A stretch of 64,000 nt of DNA from an uncultured Pelagibacteraceae bacterium (GCA_902623305.1 CACNTB010000001.1:124001-188000), one strand, 5' to 3'; positions 1-8,246 are shown, numbered from the stretch's first letter. Numbers and translations: made by a program. The notes: generated from the sequence alone by a model not told the origin.

Positions 1-187
1 GTGTAAACGCGTTACCCATGATTATTCCAAGTAAAATTGCAATCAACACTGTTGAAATTGGACTTTTTTGAGTATTAAAAATCTCAATAGCAATTAAATT
101 ATTTATACCTTGTGCAAACAAACAGAAGACTAACGCTAAAACTAGACCAGGAATAATTATTTTGAAATTTTGAAATTTTGATAGCAC
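1..187 (-). CDS. Putative sulfate/sulfite exporter, UPF0324 (YeiH-like), N-terminal fragment
   Basis: Reading leftwards from a GTG at 187, an open frame runs off the window edge and gives about 62 residues. It has an IPGL segment followed by a hydrophobic helix, then a second helix of the form LIAILLGIIMGN. This closely resembles the N-terminus of the UPF0324/YeiH family of multi-helix membrane proteins annotated as putative sulfate exporters. An in-frame TAA lies just upstream of the GTG, so GTG is the natural start; it is 12 bases beyond the suyB stop, suggesting one transcript. Two sulfite-releasing enzymes next to it fit a role in exporting sulfite or sulfate, but transport substrate is inferred. 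The gene is cut by the window edge, so length and C-terminus are unknown. Confidence 0.65.
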   Translation of the reverse strand, partial: MLSKFQNFKIIIPGLVLALVFCLFAQGINNLIAIEIFNTQKSPISTVLIAILLGIIMGNAFT

Positions 188-199
188 AGTGAAAGTTTT

Positions 200-1366
200 T
201 TATGCACTTCTATAAAGCTTTGTCATCACAAATTCTCTGTGACCTAAAGCTTCAGCACAAGTTAATCTTCCGTTTGCTACCCTTAAAGTTGTTTTAATTA
301 GTTCGTCACCAGCATCAGACATATTTATTTCTCTAGATAATAATTTAGAAACATCGCAATCTACATGTTCACTCATACTTTTCGCTGTTAATGGATTAGC
401 AGTGAGTTTTACAACTGGCTCTATTGGATTCCCAATAATATTCCCTTGTCCTGTTGGAAATAGATGAATATTAAATCCACCTGCTGCTTGCAGTGTTACA
501 CATTCTGCTGCGGCTGATGATGTATCCATAAAATATAAACCAGGTCCTTTTGTTGGTTCTTCAGCTGGTTCTAATACATCAATAAATTTTAAATTTCCAA
601 TTTTTTGAAAATTTCCAAATGCTTTTTCTTCAATTGTAGTAAGCCCTCCAGCAATGTTACCAGCAGTAGGTTGACTCTCTGATAAATCATCTGTTGCTTC
701 TTTTAATATAAAGTCATTATAGTTATTCCAAGTTTTCATAAATTTTGCTGAAACTTCTTGTGTTATCCCTCTAGTAGCGCAAACCTCTTCAGCGCCTGTA
801 AGTTCAGATGTTTCTCCAAAACATAAATGCACACCTAGTGGCTCAAGCTTTTCCATTAAGTTACCAACTGTAGGATTTGATGCCAAACCTGAAGTTGTGT
901 CTGACTCACCACATTTTACTGAAATCCATAAATCACTTATAGGACATTCTTCTCTTTGGATTTCAGATGCCCATTGAGAAAATTCTTGCGCTTTTTTGGA
1001 AGCTTTCATGATTGTGCCAATGTCACCTGTTCTTTCAATATGAAATCCTTCTACAGGTTTCCCAGTTTTGGCTATACCGTCCACAATTTTTTGTGTCCAT
1101 TTTGGCTCAATACCGATTACAATAACTGCTGCTACATTTGGGTTACTTCCAGTGCCAATCATTGTTCTAAAGTGTAATTCTAAATCTGCTCCAAATTGTA
1201 AACGCCCATAAGAGTGAGGTAGCGCTATAGTTCCTTTAATATTATTTGCAACTGCTTCAGCGCATGCATTTGATATATCATCTACTGGAAGAATGATTAC
1301 GTGATTTCTGGTACCAGCTCTGCCGTTTTCTCTTTTATAACCTAAAAAGCTCTTTGGGATTTCCAT
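200..1366 (-). CDS. suyB: (2R)-sulfolactate sulfo-lyase large subunit (UxaA/altronate dehydratase family)
   Basis: A 388-residue protein of the UxaA/galactarate dehydratase C-terminal family. Visible family blocks are [10 protein letters not shown] near residue 150, [12 protein letters not shown] near 183 and [16 protein letters not shown] near 235, plus several Cys residues likely to bind a metal or cluster. Altronate dehydratases usually carry the small SAF domain fused at the N-terminus (about 500 residues); here it is a separate gene (suyA) 4 bases upstream, and the two sizes match the known SuyA/SuyB pair. SuyAB splits (2R)-sulfolactate into pyruvate and sulfite in the cytoplasm. The neighbouring xsc and exporter-like gene support the sulfonate role over a sugar-acid one. 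A split altronate or galactarate dehydratase remains the alternative. Confidence 0.8.
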   Translation of the reverse strand: MEIPKSFLGYKRENGRAGTRNHVIILPVDDISNACAEAVANNIKGTIALPHSYGRLQFGADLELHFRTMIGTGSNPNVAAVIVIGIEPKWTQKIVDGIAKTGKPVEGFHIERTGDIGTIMKASKKAQEFSQWASEIQREECPISDLWISVKCGESDTTSGLASNPTVGNLMEKLEPLGVHLCFGETSELTGAEEVCATRGITQEVSAKFMKTWNNYNDFILKEATDDLSESQPTAGNIAGGLTTIEEKAFGNFQKIGNLKFIDVLEPAEEPTKGPGLYFMDTSSAAAECVTLQAAGGFNIHLFPTGQGNIIGNPIEPVVKLTANPLTAKSMSEHVDCDVSKLLSREINMSDAGDELIKTTLRVANGRLTCAEALGHREFVMTKLYRSA

Positions 1367-1370
1367 AGTA

Positions 1371-1655
1371 TTACCACTTCTTTGTTTTTACATTGTGAAC
1401 ATGTACATGTTCACCTTTTTTTATTGATTTAACCACTTTACCAATATCATGACCATATTTTAATATTGTATCTCCCTCGTTTAAGTCAACCATTGCAATT
1501 TTGTGACCTAAGGGAATTTCATCCTCAGATTTAATCGTAGTCGAGCTATCATCCTCCATTATCCAGCATGAGCAATCTTGATTTGGAGTAATTTTCTCAA
1601 TAACTACTACCCCAACATTGTCTTTTTTATCGTGAATTATAATATCAGTTGCCAT
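1371..1655 (-). CDS. suyA: (2R)-sulfolactate sulfo-lyase small subunit (SAF domain)
   Basis: A 94-residue SAF-domain protein equivalent to the N-terminal domain of UxaA. It contains the segment [22 protein letters not shown] at about residues 47-68, typical of this domain, followed by a [17 protein letters not shown] stretch near the C-terminus. It is expected to pair with SuyB to make the active lyase. It is the first gene of the leftward suyA-suyB-exporter unit, with a 4-base gap to suyB. No clear Shine-Dalgarno sequence precedes the ATG at 1655, which is common in AT-rich genomes. The functional call depends on the sulfonate context; the fold assignment is firmer. Confidence 0.78.
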   Translation of the reverse strand: MATDIIIHDKKDNVGVVVIEKITPNQDCSCWIMEDDSSTTIKSEDEIPLGHKIAMVDLNEGDTILKYGHDIGKVVKSIKKGEHVHVHNVKTKKW

Positions 1656-1665
1656 TTATAAAATG

Positions 1666-1726
1666 TCGATTTGTTTGTTTGAAATTTGTAAAAACTTATA
1701 TATTAATCCCAAAAAACAAACAACGA
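1666..1726. repeat. Spaced inverted repeat in the divergent suyA/xsc promoter region
   Basis: In the 114-base space between the divergent suyA and xsc starts, TCGATTTGTTTGTTT (1666-1680) faces AAACAAACAACGA (1714-1726). Ten bases match exactly as an inverted repeat and the CGA ends match if two bases are skipped. This could be paired binding sites for a regulator controlling both operons. The repeats are low complexity, so chance is possible. Confidence 0.35.
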
Positions 1727-1769
1727 ATTATATAAATTTATTATATTTACTTTAAAGGGGTTTAGTCTT

Positions 1770-3554
1770 ATGACAAAAATGACAACAGAAGAAGCTTTTG
1801 TAAAAGTTTTACAGATGCACGGCATTGAACATGCTTTTGGAATTATTGGATCAGCTTTTATGCCAATTTCAGATATTTTTCCAGATGCAGGTATTACTTT
1901 TTGGGATGTTGCTCATGAAACTAACGGTGGTTTAATTGCTGATGGTTATACAAGAGCTACTGGTAAAATGTCAATGGTTATTGCTCAGAACGGACCTGGA
2001 ATTACAGGTTTAGTTACACCAATTAAAACAGCTTATTGGAATCATACTCCTCTTTTATTAGTTACACCGCAAGCAGCAAACAAAACAATGGGTCAAGGTG
2101 GATTTCAAGAAGTCGAACAAATGAATTTATTCAAAGACATGGTTTGTTATCAAGAAGAAGTAAGAGATCCATCAAGAATGGCTGAAGTATTAAATAGAGT
2201 TATAGAAAAAGCTATAAGAGGATCAGCACCAGCACAAATCAATGTTCCAAGAGATTATTGGTGCCAAGTAATTGATATCGATCTTCCTCCGATTGTAAGA
2301 CTTGAAAGACAAGGTGGAGGAAATGATGCTGTAACTAAAGCAGCTGACTTATTATCTAAAGCAAAGTTTCCAGTGATTTTATCCGGAGCGGGAGTTGTTA
2401 TTGGAGGAGCTATTGAAGCTACAAAAAAACTTGCAGAAAAATTAGATTCACCTGTTTGTTCAGGTTACCAACATAATGACAGTTTCCCAGGAAGCCATCC
2501 TTTAGCTGTTGGTCCTCTAGGTTACAATGGATCAAAAGCTGCAATGGAATTAATTTCAAAAGCTGACGTAGTGTTAGCTTTGGGCACTAGATTAAACCCA
2601 TTTTCTACTTTACCTGGTTATGGAATTGATTATTGGCCAAAGAATGCAAACATCATTCAAGTTGATATTAATCCTGACAGAATAGGTTTGACTAAAAAAG
2701 TTACTGTAGGAATTAGTGGTGATGCAAAATTAGTTGCTGAACAAATTTTTGAAAAATTATCATCAAATGCTGGTGATACTGATAGAAAAGCTAGAAAAAA
2801 TTTAATTCATCAAACGAAATCAGCTTGGCTACAAAAACTTTCAAGTTTAGATCATGAAGATGATGATGAAGGAACAGTTTGGAATAAAGAGGCCAGAGAA
2901 AGAGACGCAGATAGAATGTCGCCAAGACAAGCTTGGAGAGCAATTCAAGCAGGAATGCCAGACGATGTAATTATATCAAGCGATATTGGAAATAACTGTG
3001 CAATAGGAAATGCTTATCCAACCTTTGAAAAACCAAGAAAATATTTAGCTCCAGGTTTATTTGGACCATGTGGTTACGGATTTCCGTCAATTCTAGGAGC
3101 AAAAATTGGTTGTCCGGATACTCCTGTTATTGGATTTGCTGGTGATGGTGCTTTTGGAATAAGCATGAATGAAATGAGCTCATGTGCAAGAGAAGAGTGG
3201 CCCGCAATAACAATGGTTATTTTTAGAAATTATCAATGGGGCGCAGAGAAGAGAAATACTACTTTATGGTTTGATAATAATTTTGTTGGAACCGAATTAG
3301 ACCCTGAATTAAGTTACGCTAAAGTTGCTGATGCATGTGGATTAAAAGGCGTGACTGTTAAAACAATGGAAGAGACAAAAAATGCGATCAAACAATCTTG
3401 TGAAGATCAAAAGAAAGGAATTACAACATTTATAGAGGTAATTCTTAATCAAGAACTTGGTGAACCATTTAGAAGAGATGCGATGAAGAAACCAGTAAAA
3501 GTTGCTGGTATTAATAAAGCAGACATGAAAAAACAACCTTCATTAAACTCTTAA
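1770..3554 (+). CDS. xsc: Sulfoacetaldehyde acetyltransferase
   Basis: A 594-residue thiamin-diphosphate enzyme. The N-terminal pyrimidine-binding domain has the catalytic glutamate in AHETNGG at residue 50, and the C-terminal domain has the cofactor motif AGDGAFG followed by NYQWG at about 455-490. The stretches TAYWNHTPLLLVTPQAANK and GGFQEVEQMNLFKDMVCYQE are characteristic of Xsc rather than acetolactate synthase, and the length is normal. Xsc converts sulfoacetaldehyde plus phosphate to acetyl phosphate and sulfite, the final step of taurine, isethionate and related sulfonate degradation. AAAGGGG lies nine bases before the ATG and is a good ribosome-binding site. A phosphotransacetylase to use the acetyl phosphate is not in the window. 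Divergent from suyAB; a hairpin and an oxidase gene follow. Confidence 0.95.
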   Translation: MTKMTTEEAFVKVLQMHGIEHAFGIIGSAFMPISDIFPDAGITFWDVAHETNGGLIADGYTRATGKMSMVIAQNGPGITGLVTPIKTAYWNHTPLLLVTPQAANKTMGQGGFQEVEQMNLFKDMVCYQEEVRDPSRMAEVLNRVIEKAIRGSAPAQINVPRDYWCQVIDIDLPPIVRLERQGGGNDAVTKAADLLSKAKFPVILSGAGVVIGGAIEATKKLAEKLDSPVCSGYQHNDSFPGSHPLAVGPLGYNGSKAAMELISKADVVLALGTRLNPFSTLPGYGIDYWPKNANIIQVDINPDRIGLTKKVTVGISGDAKLVAEQIFEKLSSNAGDTDRKARKNLIHQTKSAWLQKLSSLDHEDDDEGTVWNKEARERDADRMSPRQAWRAIQAGMPDDVIISSDIGNNCAIGNAYPTFEKPRKYLAPGLFGPCGYGFPSILGAKIGCPDTPVIGFAGDGAFGISMNEMSSCAREEWPAITMVIFRNYQWGAEKRNTTLWFDNNFVGTELDPELSYAKVADACGLKGVTVKTMEETKNAIKQSCEDQKKGITTFIEVILNQELGEPFRRDAMKKPVKVAGINKADMKKQPSLNS

Positions 3555-3574
3555 AATCTTTTAAAAATTTATCA

Positions 3575-3614
3575 ATTATCGTAAAGTCACTTCATGGAAG
3601 TGACTAACGATAAT
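3575..3614 (+). promoter_or_regulatory. Hairpin with the start codon of the next gene as its loop
   Basis: ATTATCGT-AA-AGTCACTTC is followed by ATG and then GAAGTGACT-A-ACGATAAT. This gives 9 plus 8 base pairs with a small AA/A internal loop, and the three-base apical loop is exactly the ATG at 3594. No T-run follows on either strand, so it is not a standard intrinsic terminator. It may limit or regulate translation of the oxidase gene, or stabilise the xsc mRNA 3' end. Confidence 0.6.
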
Positions 3615-4898
3615 AGCTGTAGTTGGATAAATGACCTTAATCGCAGAACCAATATTAAATCTCTTTCATCAAATGAAGAATGTGATTGGTTAATAATAGG
3701 CGCTGGTTATACAGGTCTGTCTGCTGCAAGAAAATTAGGTCAAATAAATTCAAATCTAAAAATTATACTTGCAGATGCTCAATTAGCAGGCGAGGGCGCT
3801 AGTGGAAGAAATTCTGGTTATTTAGTTGATACAACTTTAAATGATGGTTTCACATCAAATAAAGAAATTCAAAATTACAAAAAAAAAACTAACATTTATT
3901 CTTTAGGAATAGATGTAGTAAAAAAATTTATTAAAGAACATCAAGTAGATTGTGATTGGAATGAAAGTGGCAAATATTTTGCTTCCTCAAAAATAGAAGA
4001 TAAAAAAAATTTAGTAAATTTTTCAAATACATTATCTAAGTTAGGATTTGAACATAGTATATTAGGAAATAATGAATTGTCTGAAAAATTAGGTACTAGT
4101 TTTTATAATGTCGGACTTTATACAAAAGGTGGTATTTTACTTCATCCAGGAAAATTAGTTAGAGCTATGGTTGATGCTTTGCCATCCAATGTTTTTTTGT
4201 ATGAATATTCATGTTTATTAAATTGGTCAAAAAATAAAGATTTTATTTTTTGTAATTTTAAAAACGGAATAATTAAAACAAAAAATATTATTTTTGCTAC
4301 AAACGGTTTTTTGAAATCATTAGGAATTAAAGTGAATTATAACTTCCCATTAACTTTAACAGCAAGCATGACAAGACAACTTACAGATAAAGAATTTAAT
4401 TCTATTGGTAAACCAAAAGAGTGGGGTGTATTACCCGTAAAGCCAATGGGTGCCACGATAAGAATGACTAAAGATAGAAGGATTTTAATAAGAAATACAG
4501 CAGAAGTGCACGATCCTTTTAAAATGTCTGGGGAAATTTTAAAAAAAAGATCTAGAGTTCAAGAGTTAGGAATTAAAAGAAGATTTCCAACCCTTCCCAG
4601 TGACATTATTGAGTCCACTTGGTCGGGAGTAGTTTCAAGAACGAGGAATAGTTCTCAAATTTTTGAAAAAATTAAGGATAATATTTTTGTTGTAGGTTGT
4701 TATAACGGTTCCGGCATAGGCGTTGGATCTCTGTTTGGTGAACAAATTGCAATAAAAGCAAGTAAACAACACACAAAAGAAATTGAAATTATTGAATCAA
4801 GGAAAAAACCTACATGGTTACCATCATCACCATTTATTGAAATTGGTATCAAAAGTAGATTATTTTATGAGAGAATAAAAGCGAGATCTGAAATTTAG
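3594..4898 (+). CDS. FAD-dependent oxidoreductase of the DAO family (amine/amino-acid oxidase type)
   Basis: A 434-residue protein with an N-terminal FAD-binding Rossmann motif GAGYTGLSAAR at about residues 37-47 and the family block EGASGRNSGYLVD near 67-79; a C-terminal GCYNGSGIGVGSLFGEQIA near 373-391 completes the FAD site. This is the architecture of glycine/D-amino acid and gamma-glutamylputrescine oxidases. It follows xsc by 39 bases on the same strand, so it may generate the aldehyde substrate for Xsc by oxidising an aminosulfonate such as taurine; TauY, the large taurine dehydrogenase subunit, belongs to the same superfamily. No small TauX-like partner is present, so that role is only a suggestion. 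The start at 3594 sits in a hairpin loop; GTG at 3600 is the only close alternative. Confidence 0.75.
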   Translation: MEVTNDNSCSWINDLNRRTNIKSLSSNEECDWLIIGAGYTGLSAARKLGQINSNLKIILADAQLAGEGASGRNSGYLVDTTLNDGFTSNKEIQNYKKKTNIYSLGIDVVKKFIKEHQVDCDWNESGKYFASSKIEDKKNLVNFSNTLSKLGFEHSILGNNELSEKLGTSFYNVGLYTKGGILLHPGKLVRAMVDALPSNVFLYEYSCLLNWSKNKDFIFCNFKNGIIKTKNIIFATNGFLKSLGIKVNYNFPLTLTASMTRQLTDKEFNSIGKPKEWGVLPVKPMGATIRMTKDRRILIRNTAEVHDPFKMSGEILKKRSRVQELGIKRRFPTLPSDIIESTWSGVVSRTRNSSQIFEKIKDNIFVVGCYNGSGIGVGSLFGEQIAIKASKQHTKEIEIIESRKKPTWLPSSPFIEIGIKSRLFYERIKARSEI

Positions 4899-6100
4899 AT
4901 ATTTTTTATTTTTGCAAATTTAATAAAAGTTTTACACATATATTTTAATTCATTCATTGTCATTCCTTGGTGACATCCGAGTAAAATACCATTTTTCATA
5001 ACATCATTCGCAACTTTTGCAGTATTTTTATGTGCTTTATATTTTAAATTTTTCATTATAGGTTGCCTTAAAATGTTTCCAGTAAAAATTGTTCGAGTTT
5101 GAACATTATTTTTTTCATAAAAAATTTGCAGTTGTTTTCTATTAAACTTATTATTTTCTTTAATAACAAGTGGAAAAGCTAACCAAGGGGTTTTAACATT
5201 CGGATACATTTCTGGAAGCTTGAAGTATTTTGAATATTTTCTAAAAAAATTTTTTAAATATGAAAAATTTCTGTCTCTTAGTTTAATATTGTTTTTTAGT
5301 TTTTTTATTTGCTCTAAAGCAAATGCTGCAGATATTTCAGAAGGTAAAAAATTATATCCAAGTTTTGAAAAAATATATTTTTTATCGTACTGGATACCTG
5401 AAATTTTTATATTAAATCTATCTTCAATTTTCTCAGATTCATTAAATGTAGCGGAAGATCTGCCCCATCCACGTAATAATTTTGCATTTTGGTATAATTT
5501 ATAATCATTAAAACAAACTATACCACCCGAGCCAGCACCATTAATAATGTGTGATGCGTAAAAACTATTGGTTACAATATCGGAGAGTTTTCCTGAATTT
5601 TTTTTGTTTAGTGTATAACCAATAGTATCAGCAGAATCCTCTATAATTTTTAGGTTATGTTTGTCTGCAATTTTTTTAATTTTTACCCAATCTGCTATGT
5701 TACCTAAGAGATTTGGTATCATAATTGCAACAGTTTTTTTATTTATAGATTTTTCAATTTGTCTTGGGTCTGCTAAAAATTTATTTTCCTCAACTCCTAT
5801 AAAATGTGGCACAAGACCCAATTGATATATTGGTGCTACTGTGGTCGCAAAAGTTAGCGAAGGAGTAATTATCTCACTTCCTTTTTTGAAATTGAAAGAA
5901 CTTAAGCCTAATAAATTCGCAGATGAGCCTGAATTAACCATTAAACCATATTTTTTTCCGAACATGCTTGCAACAGTTTTTTCTAATTTTTTTACATGAG
6001 GACCATCAATTAATGTTAGACTGTGGTTTTTTAAGACATTAATTACAGCTTTTATTTCTTTTTGATCATAAACAGCTTTTCCGTAATAAATTTTTTTCAT
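4895..6100 (-). CDS. DegT/DnrJ/EryC1/StrS-family PLP enzyme, RfbH/ColD-like sugar dehydrase
   Basis: A 401-residue sugar-modifying PLP enzyme. The blocks LMVNSGSSANLL near residue 53, IIEDSADTIG near 152 and WGR near 215 match the family. Where aminotransferases have the Schiff-base lysine (SFxxxK), this protein has SFYASH, with His at residue 184, as in RfbH (CDP-4-keto-6-deoxyglucose-3-dehydrase) and ColD. The region that carries the iron-sulfur cysteines in RfbH reads GWGRSSATFNESEKIEDRF here and lacks them, so it is a cluster-free relative. The likely reaction is removal of a sugar 3-hydroxyl on a nucleotide sugar, but the substrate is unknown. It ends the minus-strand run starting at 9841 and has no other nucleotide-sugar gene next to it. 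It overlaps the end of the oxidase gene by four bases. Confidence 0.8.
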   Translation of the reverse strand: MKKIYYGKAVYDQKEIKAVINVLKNHSLTLIDGPHVKKLEKTVASMFGKKYGLMVNSGSSANLLGLSSFNFKKGSEIITPSLTFATTVAPIYQLGLVPHFIGVEENKFLADPRQIEKSINKKTVAIMIPNLLGNIADWVKIKKIADKHNLKIIEDSADTIGYTLNKKNSGKLSDIVTNSFYASHIINGAGSGGIVCFNDYKLYQNAKLLRGWGRSSATFNESEKIEDRFNIKISGIQYDKKYIFSKLGYNFLPSEISAAFALEQIKKLKNNIKLRDRNFSYLKNFFRKYSKYFKLPEMYPNVKTPWLAFPLVIKENNKFNRKQLQIFYEKNNVQTRTIFTGNILRQPIMKNLKYKAHKNTAKVANDVMKNGILLGCHQGMTMNELKYMCKTFIKFAKIKNI

Positions 6101-6109
6101 ATAACTTTA

Positions 6110-6910
6110 TTATTTTAATACAGACATCGGATCAAGCCTTGTTTGGAACCAATTTATTCTAAAATCTAAATGAGGTCCAGTAGATCTACCTGTTGATCCT
6201 ACAGTACCAATTATATCGCCCTGATTAATTTGTTCACCAACGGAGACCAATATATTTTCTAAATGAGAATATATGGTTGATATTCCGTGACCATGGTCCA
6301 TTATAATTGTACCTCCAGTATAATATAGATCATCTTCAGCCATAGTAACTAAACCTGAACCAGATGATTTAATCATAGTCCCTTTTTTAGCTGCAATATC
6401 TATTCCATAGTGAGGCCATCTTGGTTTGCCATTTAAAATTCTTTGACTACCATAAACACCGCTGATTATACCTTCAACTGGCATAATAAATTTTTCTTTA
6501 AAAAATTGCAGATCAGAATTTATTGCTCTTGCTTCTCCAATTGCATTATTTTCTTTTTTAATTCTTTTATAAACAGATTCAGGTGGTGTGACTTTACTTT
6601 CTGCTAAACCATCAATTCTTTGTATATTATATTTCCTCTTTAAAACTTTTTTTGTCGTTATTGATTTTTTTCCATTAACAATTTTTGTAAATGTTAGGTC
6701 GTATTTTTGATCTCGGTCAATACCAAAAACAAAAAAACCATCTTTTGAAACTTTAACCTCTTTTTTTCCTACCAAAATTTTAGCATTAGGATTAGTTTTG
6801 CCTAATACAAAATGACCTTGTAGAAATTTACCCTGGAATTCAATAGCGTTTACTGGTGAGGTAAAAATTAAAAAAACAAAAAAAAATCTATAAATTATTG
6901 AGCTGTCCAT
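6110..6910 (-). CDS. M23 (LytM-type) peptidase, secreted
   Basis: About 266 residues from the ATG at 6910. This start is chosen over the track start at 6973 because it is followed directly by a signal peptide (hydrophobic run ending SPVNA) and leaves only a 16-base overlap with the SDR gene. The C-terminal LytM domain has the zinc motif HYGIDIA near residue 166, GHGISTIYSHLEN, and a final GPHLDFRINW. Typical members have HLH in that last motif; here the second His is Asp, so the third zinc ligand may be Asp or the enzyme may act as a non-catalytic activator. Such proteins cut peptidoglycan cross-links or regulate amidases in the periplasm. The N-terminal half has no domain I recognise. Confidence 0.82.
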   Translation of the reverse strand: MDSSIIYRFFFVFLIFTSPVNAIEFQGKFLQGHFVLGKTNPNAKILVGKKEVKVSKDGFFVFGIDRDQKYDLTFTKIVNGKKSITTKKVLKRKYNIQRIDGLAESKVTPPESVYKRIKKENNAIGEARAINSDLQFFKEKFIMPVEGIISGVYGSQRILNGKPRWPHYGIDIAAKKGTMIKSSGSGLVTMAEDDLYYTGGTIIMDHGHGISTIYSHLENILVSVGEQINQGDIIGTVGSTGRSTGPHLDFRINWFQTRLDPMSVLK

Positions 6911-7653
6911 CCACCATCTATAATTATTGATGTTCCAGTTATCATTGAAGATGCTGATGATGCCAAAAAGCATACTGTTGTTGCAACATCACTTTCAGTA
7001 GCTGCTTTTCCCATAGGAATATTTCCAATTGCTAATTTTTTAAATTTTTTGTTTTTAAAAAAATTTTTAACCATAGGTGTTTCAACAAAAGTTGGTGCTA
7101 CTGTATTAACTCTGATATTTTTTTTTGCTAATTCAACACCCATTCCTTTTGTTAATCCTTCAATCCCAAATTTTGTCATGTTGTAAACATTTCTTCCACC
7201 CATGCCTACATGACCGAGCTGTGATGACATATTTATAATTGAACCAGGTCTTTTTTTATTTTTAAGCATTTTTTTTACAACAAGTTGTGCCACGTTAAAA
7301 GCTGCCTTTAGATTTAAATCTACCAGATAATTCATACTTTTTTGTTTAATTTTTTCAAAGGGTTCTGGAATGTTAGTTCCCGCATTATTAACTAGCACAT
7401 CAATAATTTTAATTTTTTCTAATTTTTTTTTTAAATCTTCATAATTCATAACATCGCAAGAAACTTTAACAATTTTCCCCTTAACTTTTTTAATATCCTT
7501 TTCTAAATTATTTAGATCTGACGAAGTTCTACTTAATGCTATAACCGTTGCACCTGCTTCAGCTAGTGCAATAGAACAAGCTCTTCCCAATCCTTTTCCT
7601 GCACCTGTAACTAAAGCGTATTTATTTTTTAGATTTATTTTTTGAAGATACAT
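6895..7653 (-). CDS. SDR-family NAD(P)-dependent oxidoreductase
   Basis: A 252-residue classical short-chain dehydrogenase. The cofactor motif TGAGKGLG lies at residues 16-23, NNAG at 89-92, catalytic Ser at about 143 and the YNMTK catalytic pair at 157-161; the protein ends with the usual IIIDGGWTAQ. It resembles FabG and gluconate 5-dehydrogenase-type enzymes; the substrate, a ketone or secondary alcohol, cannot be told from the sequence. Its start coincides with the stop codon of the TerC-like gene and its end overlaps the M23 gene, so these are very probably cotranscribed. The GMC dehydrogenase two genes upstream could act in the same pathway. Confidence 0.88.
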   Translation of the reverse strand: MYLQKINLKNKYALVTGAGKGLGRACSIALAEAGATVIALSRTSSDLNNLEKDIKKVKGKIVKVSCDVMNYEDLKKKLEKIKIIDVLVNNAGTNIPEPFEKIKQKSMNYLVDLNLKAAFNVAQLVVKKMLKNKKRPGSIINMSSQLGHVGMGGRNVYNMTKFGIEGLTKGMGVELAKKNIRVNTVAPTFVETPMVKNFFKNKKFKKLAIGNIPMGKAATESDVATTVCFLASSASSMITGTSIIIDGGWTAQ

Positions 7654-8246
7654 TAAAAGAATATTATTTTAATATCTGTGTAAATCAACTCAACAGCTAC
7701 AATTAAAATTGCTAATAATCCAACCCAAGCAATCCATTTATATTTTTTGATCCATCCAGATATTAATGTCGCTGCAGTTGCCATTAAAACGATTGATAAC
7801 ACCAATCCAAATACAAGCAATCCATAATGATCACCTGCTGCACCAGCAACACCCAAAACATTATCTAAACTCATTGTAAAATCTGCTAGCAGAACTGTCC
7901 AAATAGCTTTTAAAAAACTAGAATTATCTACTTTAACATTCTCTCCTTTTTCAGATCCTTTAATTACATCTACATAAAGTTTGTAAACAATATAAAGTAA
8001 CAACAATCCTCCTATTAATCTTAAACCAGTGATTTGCAGTAGATAAGCTGTGAATAATGTTAGAATTATTCTTAAAATTACAGCACCACCAATCCCCCAG
8101 AAAATAACTTTTTTTCTTTGCTCGAGAGGAAATTTAGATGCAACCATTCCAATTATAATTGCATTATCTCCTGCTAAAACTAAATCAATAAAAATAATTT
8201 GAGTTAATATTGCTATTTGCTCAGGCGTAAAAAATTCTGCAAACAT
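7653..8246 (-). CDS. TerC-family integral membrane protein (YjbE-like)
   Basis: A 197-residue inner-membrane protein with about six or seven hydrophobic helices. The two family signatures are visible: DLVLAGDNAIIIGM near residue 21 and LADFTMSLDNVLGVAGAA near 119, each with acidic residues inside the membrane. TerC/YjbE proteins have been linked to metal-ion export, especially manganese, and to tellurium resistance in other bacteria; the ion here is not known. The start overlaps the last base of the GMC dehydrogenase gene, so it is translated from the same mRNA. I saw no manganese riboswitch upstream, which would not be expected inside an operon. Confidence 0.88.
   Translation of the reverse strand: MFAEFFTPEQIAILTQIIFIDLVLAGDNAIIIGMVASKFPLEQRKKVIFWGIGGAVILRIILTLFTAYLLQITGLRLIGGLLLLYIVYKLYVDVIKGSEKGENVKVDNSSFLKAIWTVLLADFTMSLDNVLGVAGAAGDHYGLLVFGLVLSIVLMATAATLISGWIKKYKWIAWVGLLAILIVAVELIYTDIKIIFF

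Noticed and set aside
5220-5504. 94-residue plus-strand ORF with a signal-peptide-like start
   Set aside because: It is antisense to the well-supported RfbH-like gene; the hydrophobic start is a by-product of Lys/Asn-rich coding on the other strand.
6911-6973. Upstream start of the M23 peptidase given in the track
   Set aside because: It adds 21 non-conserved residues ahead of a clear signal peptide and lies within the SDR coding sequence.
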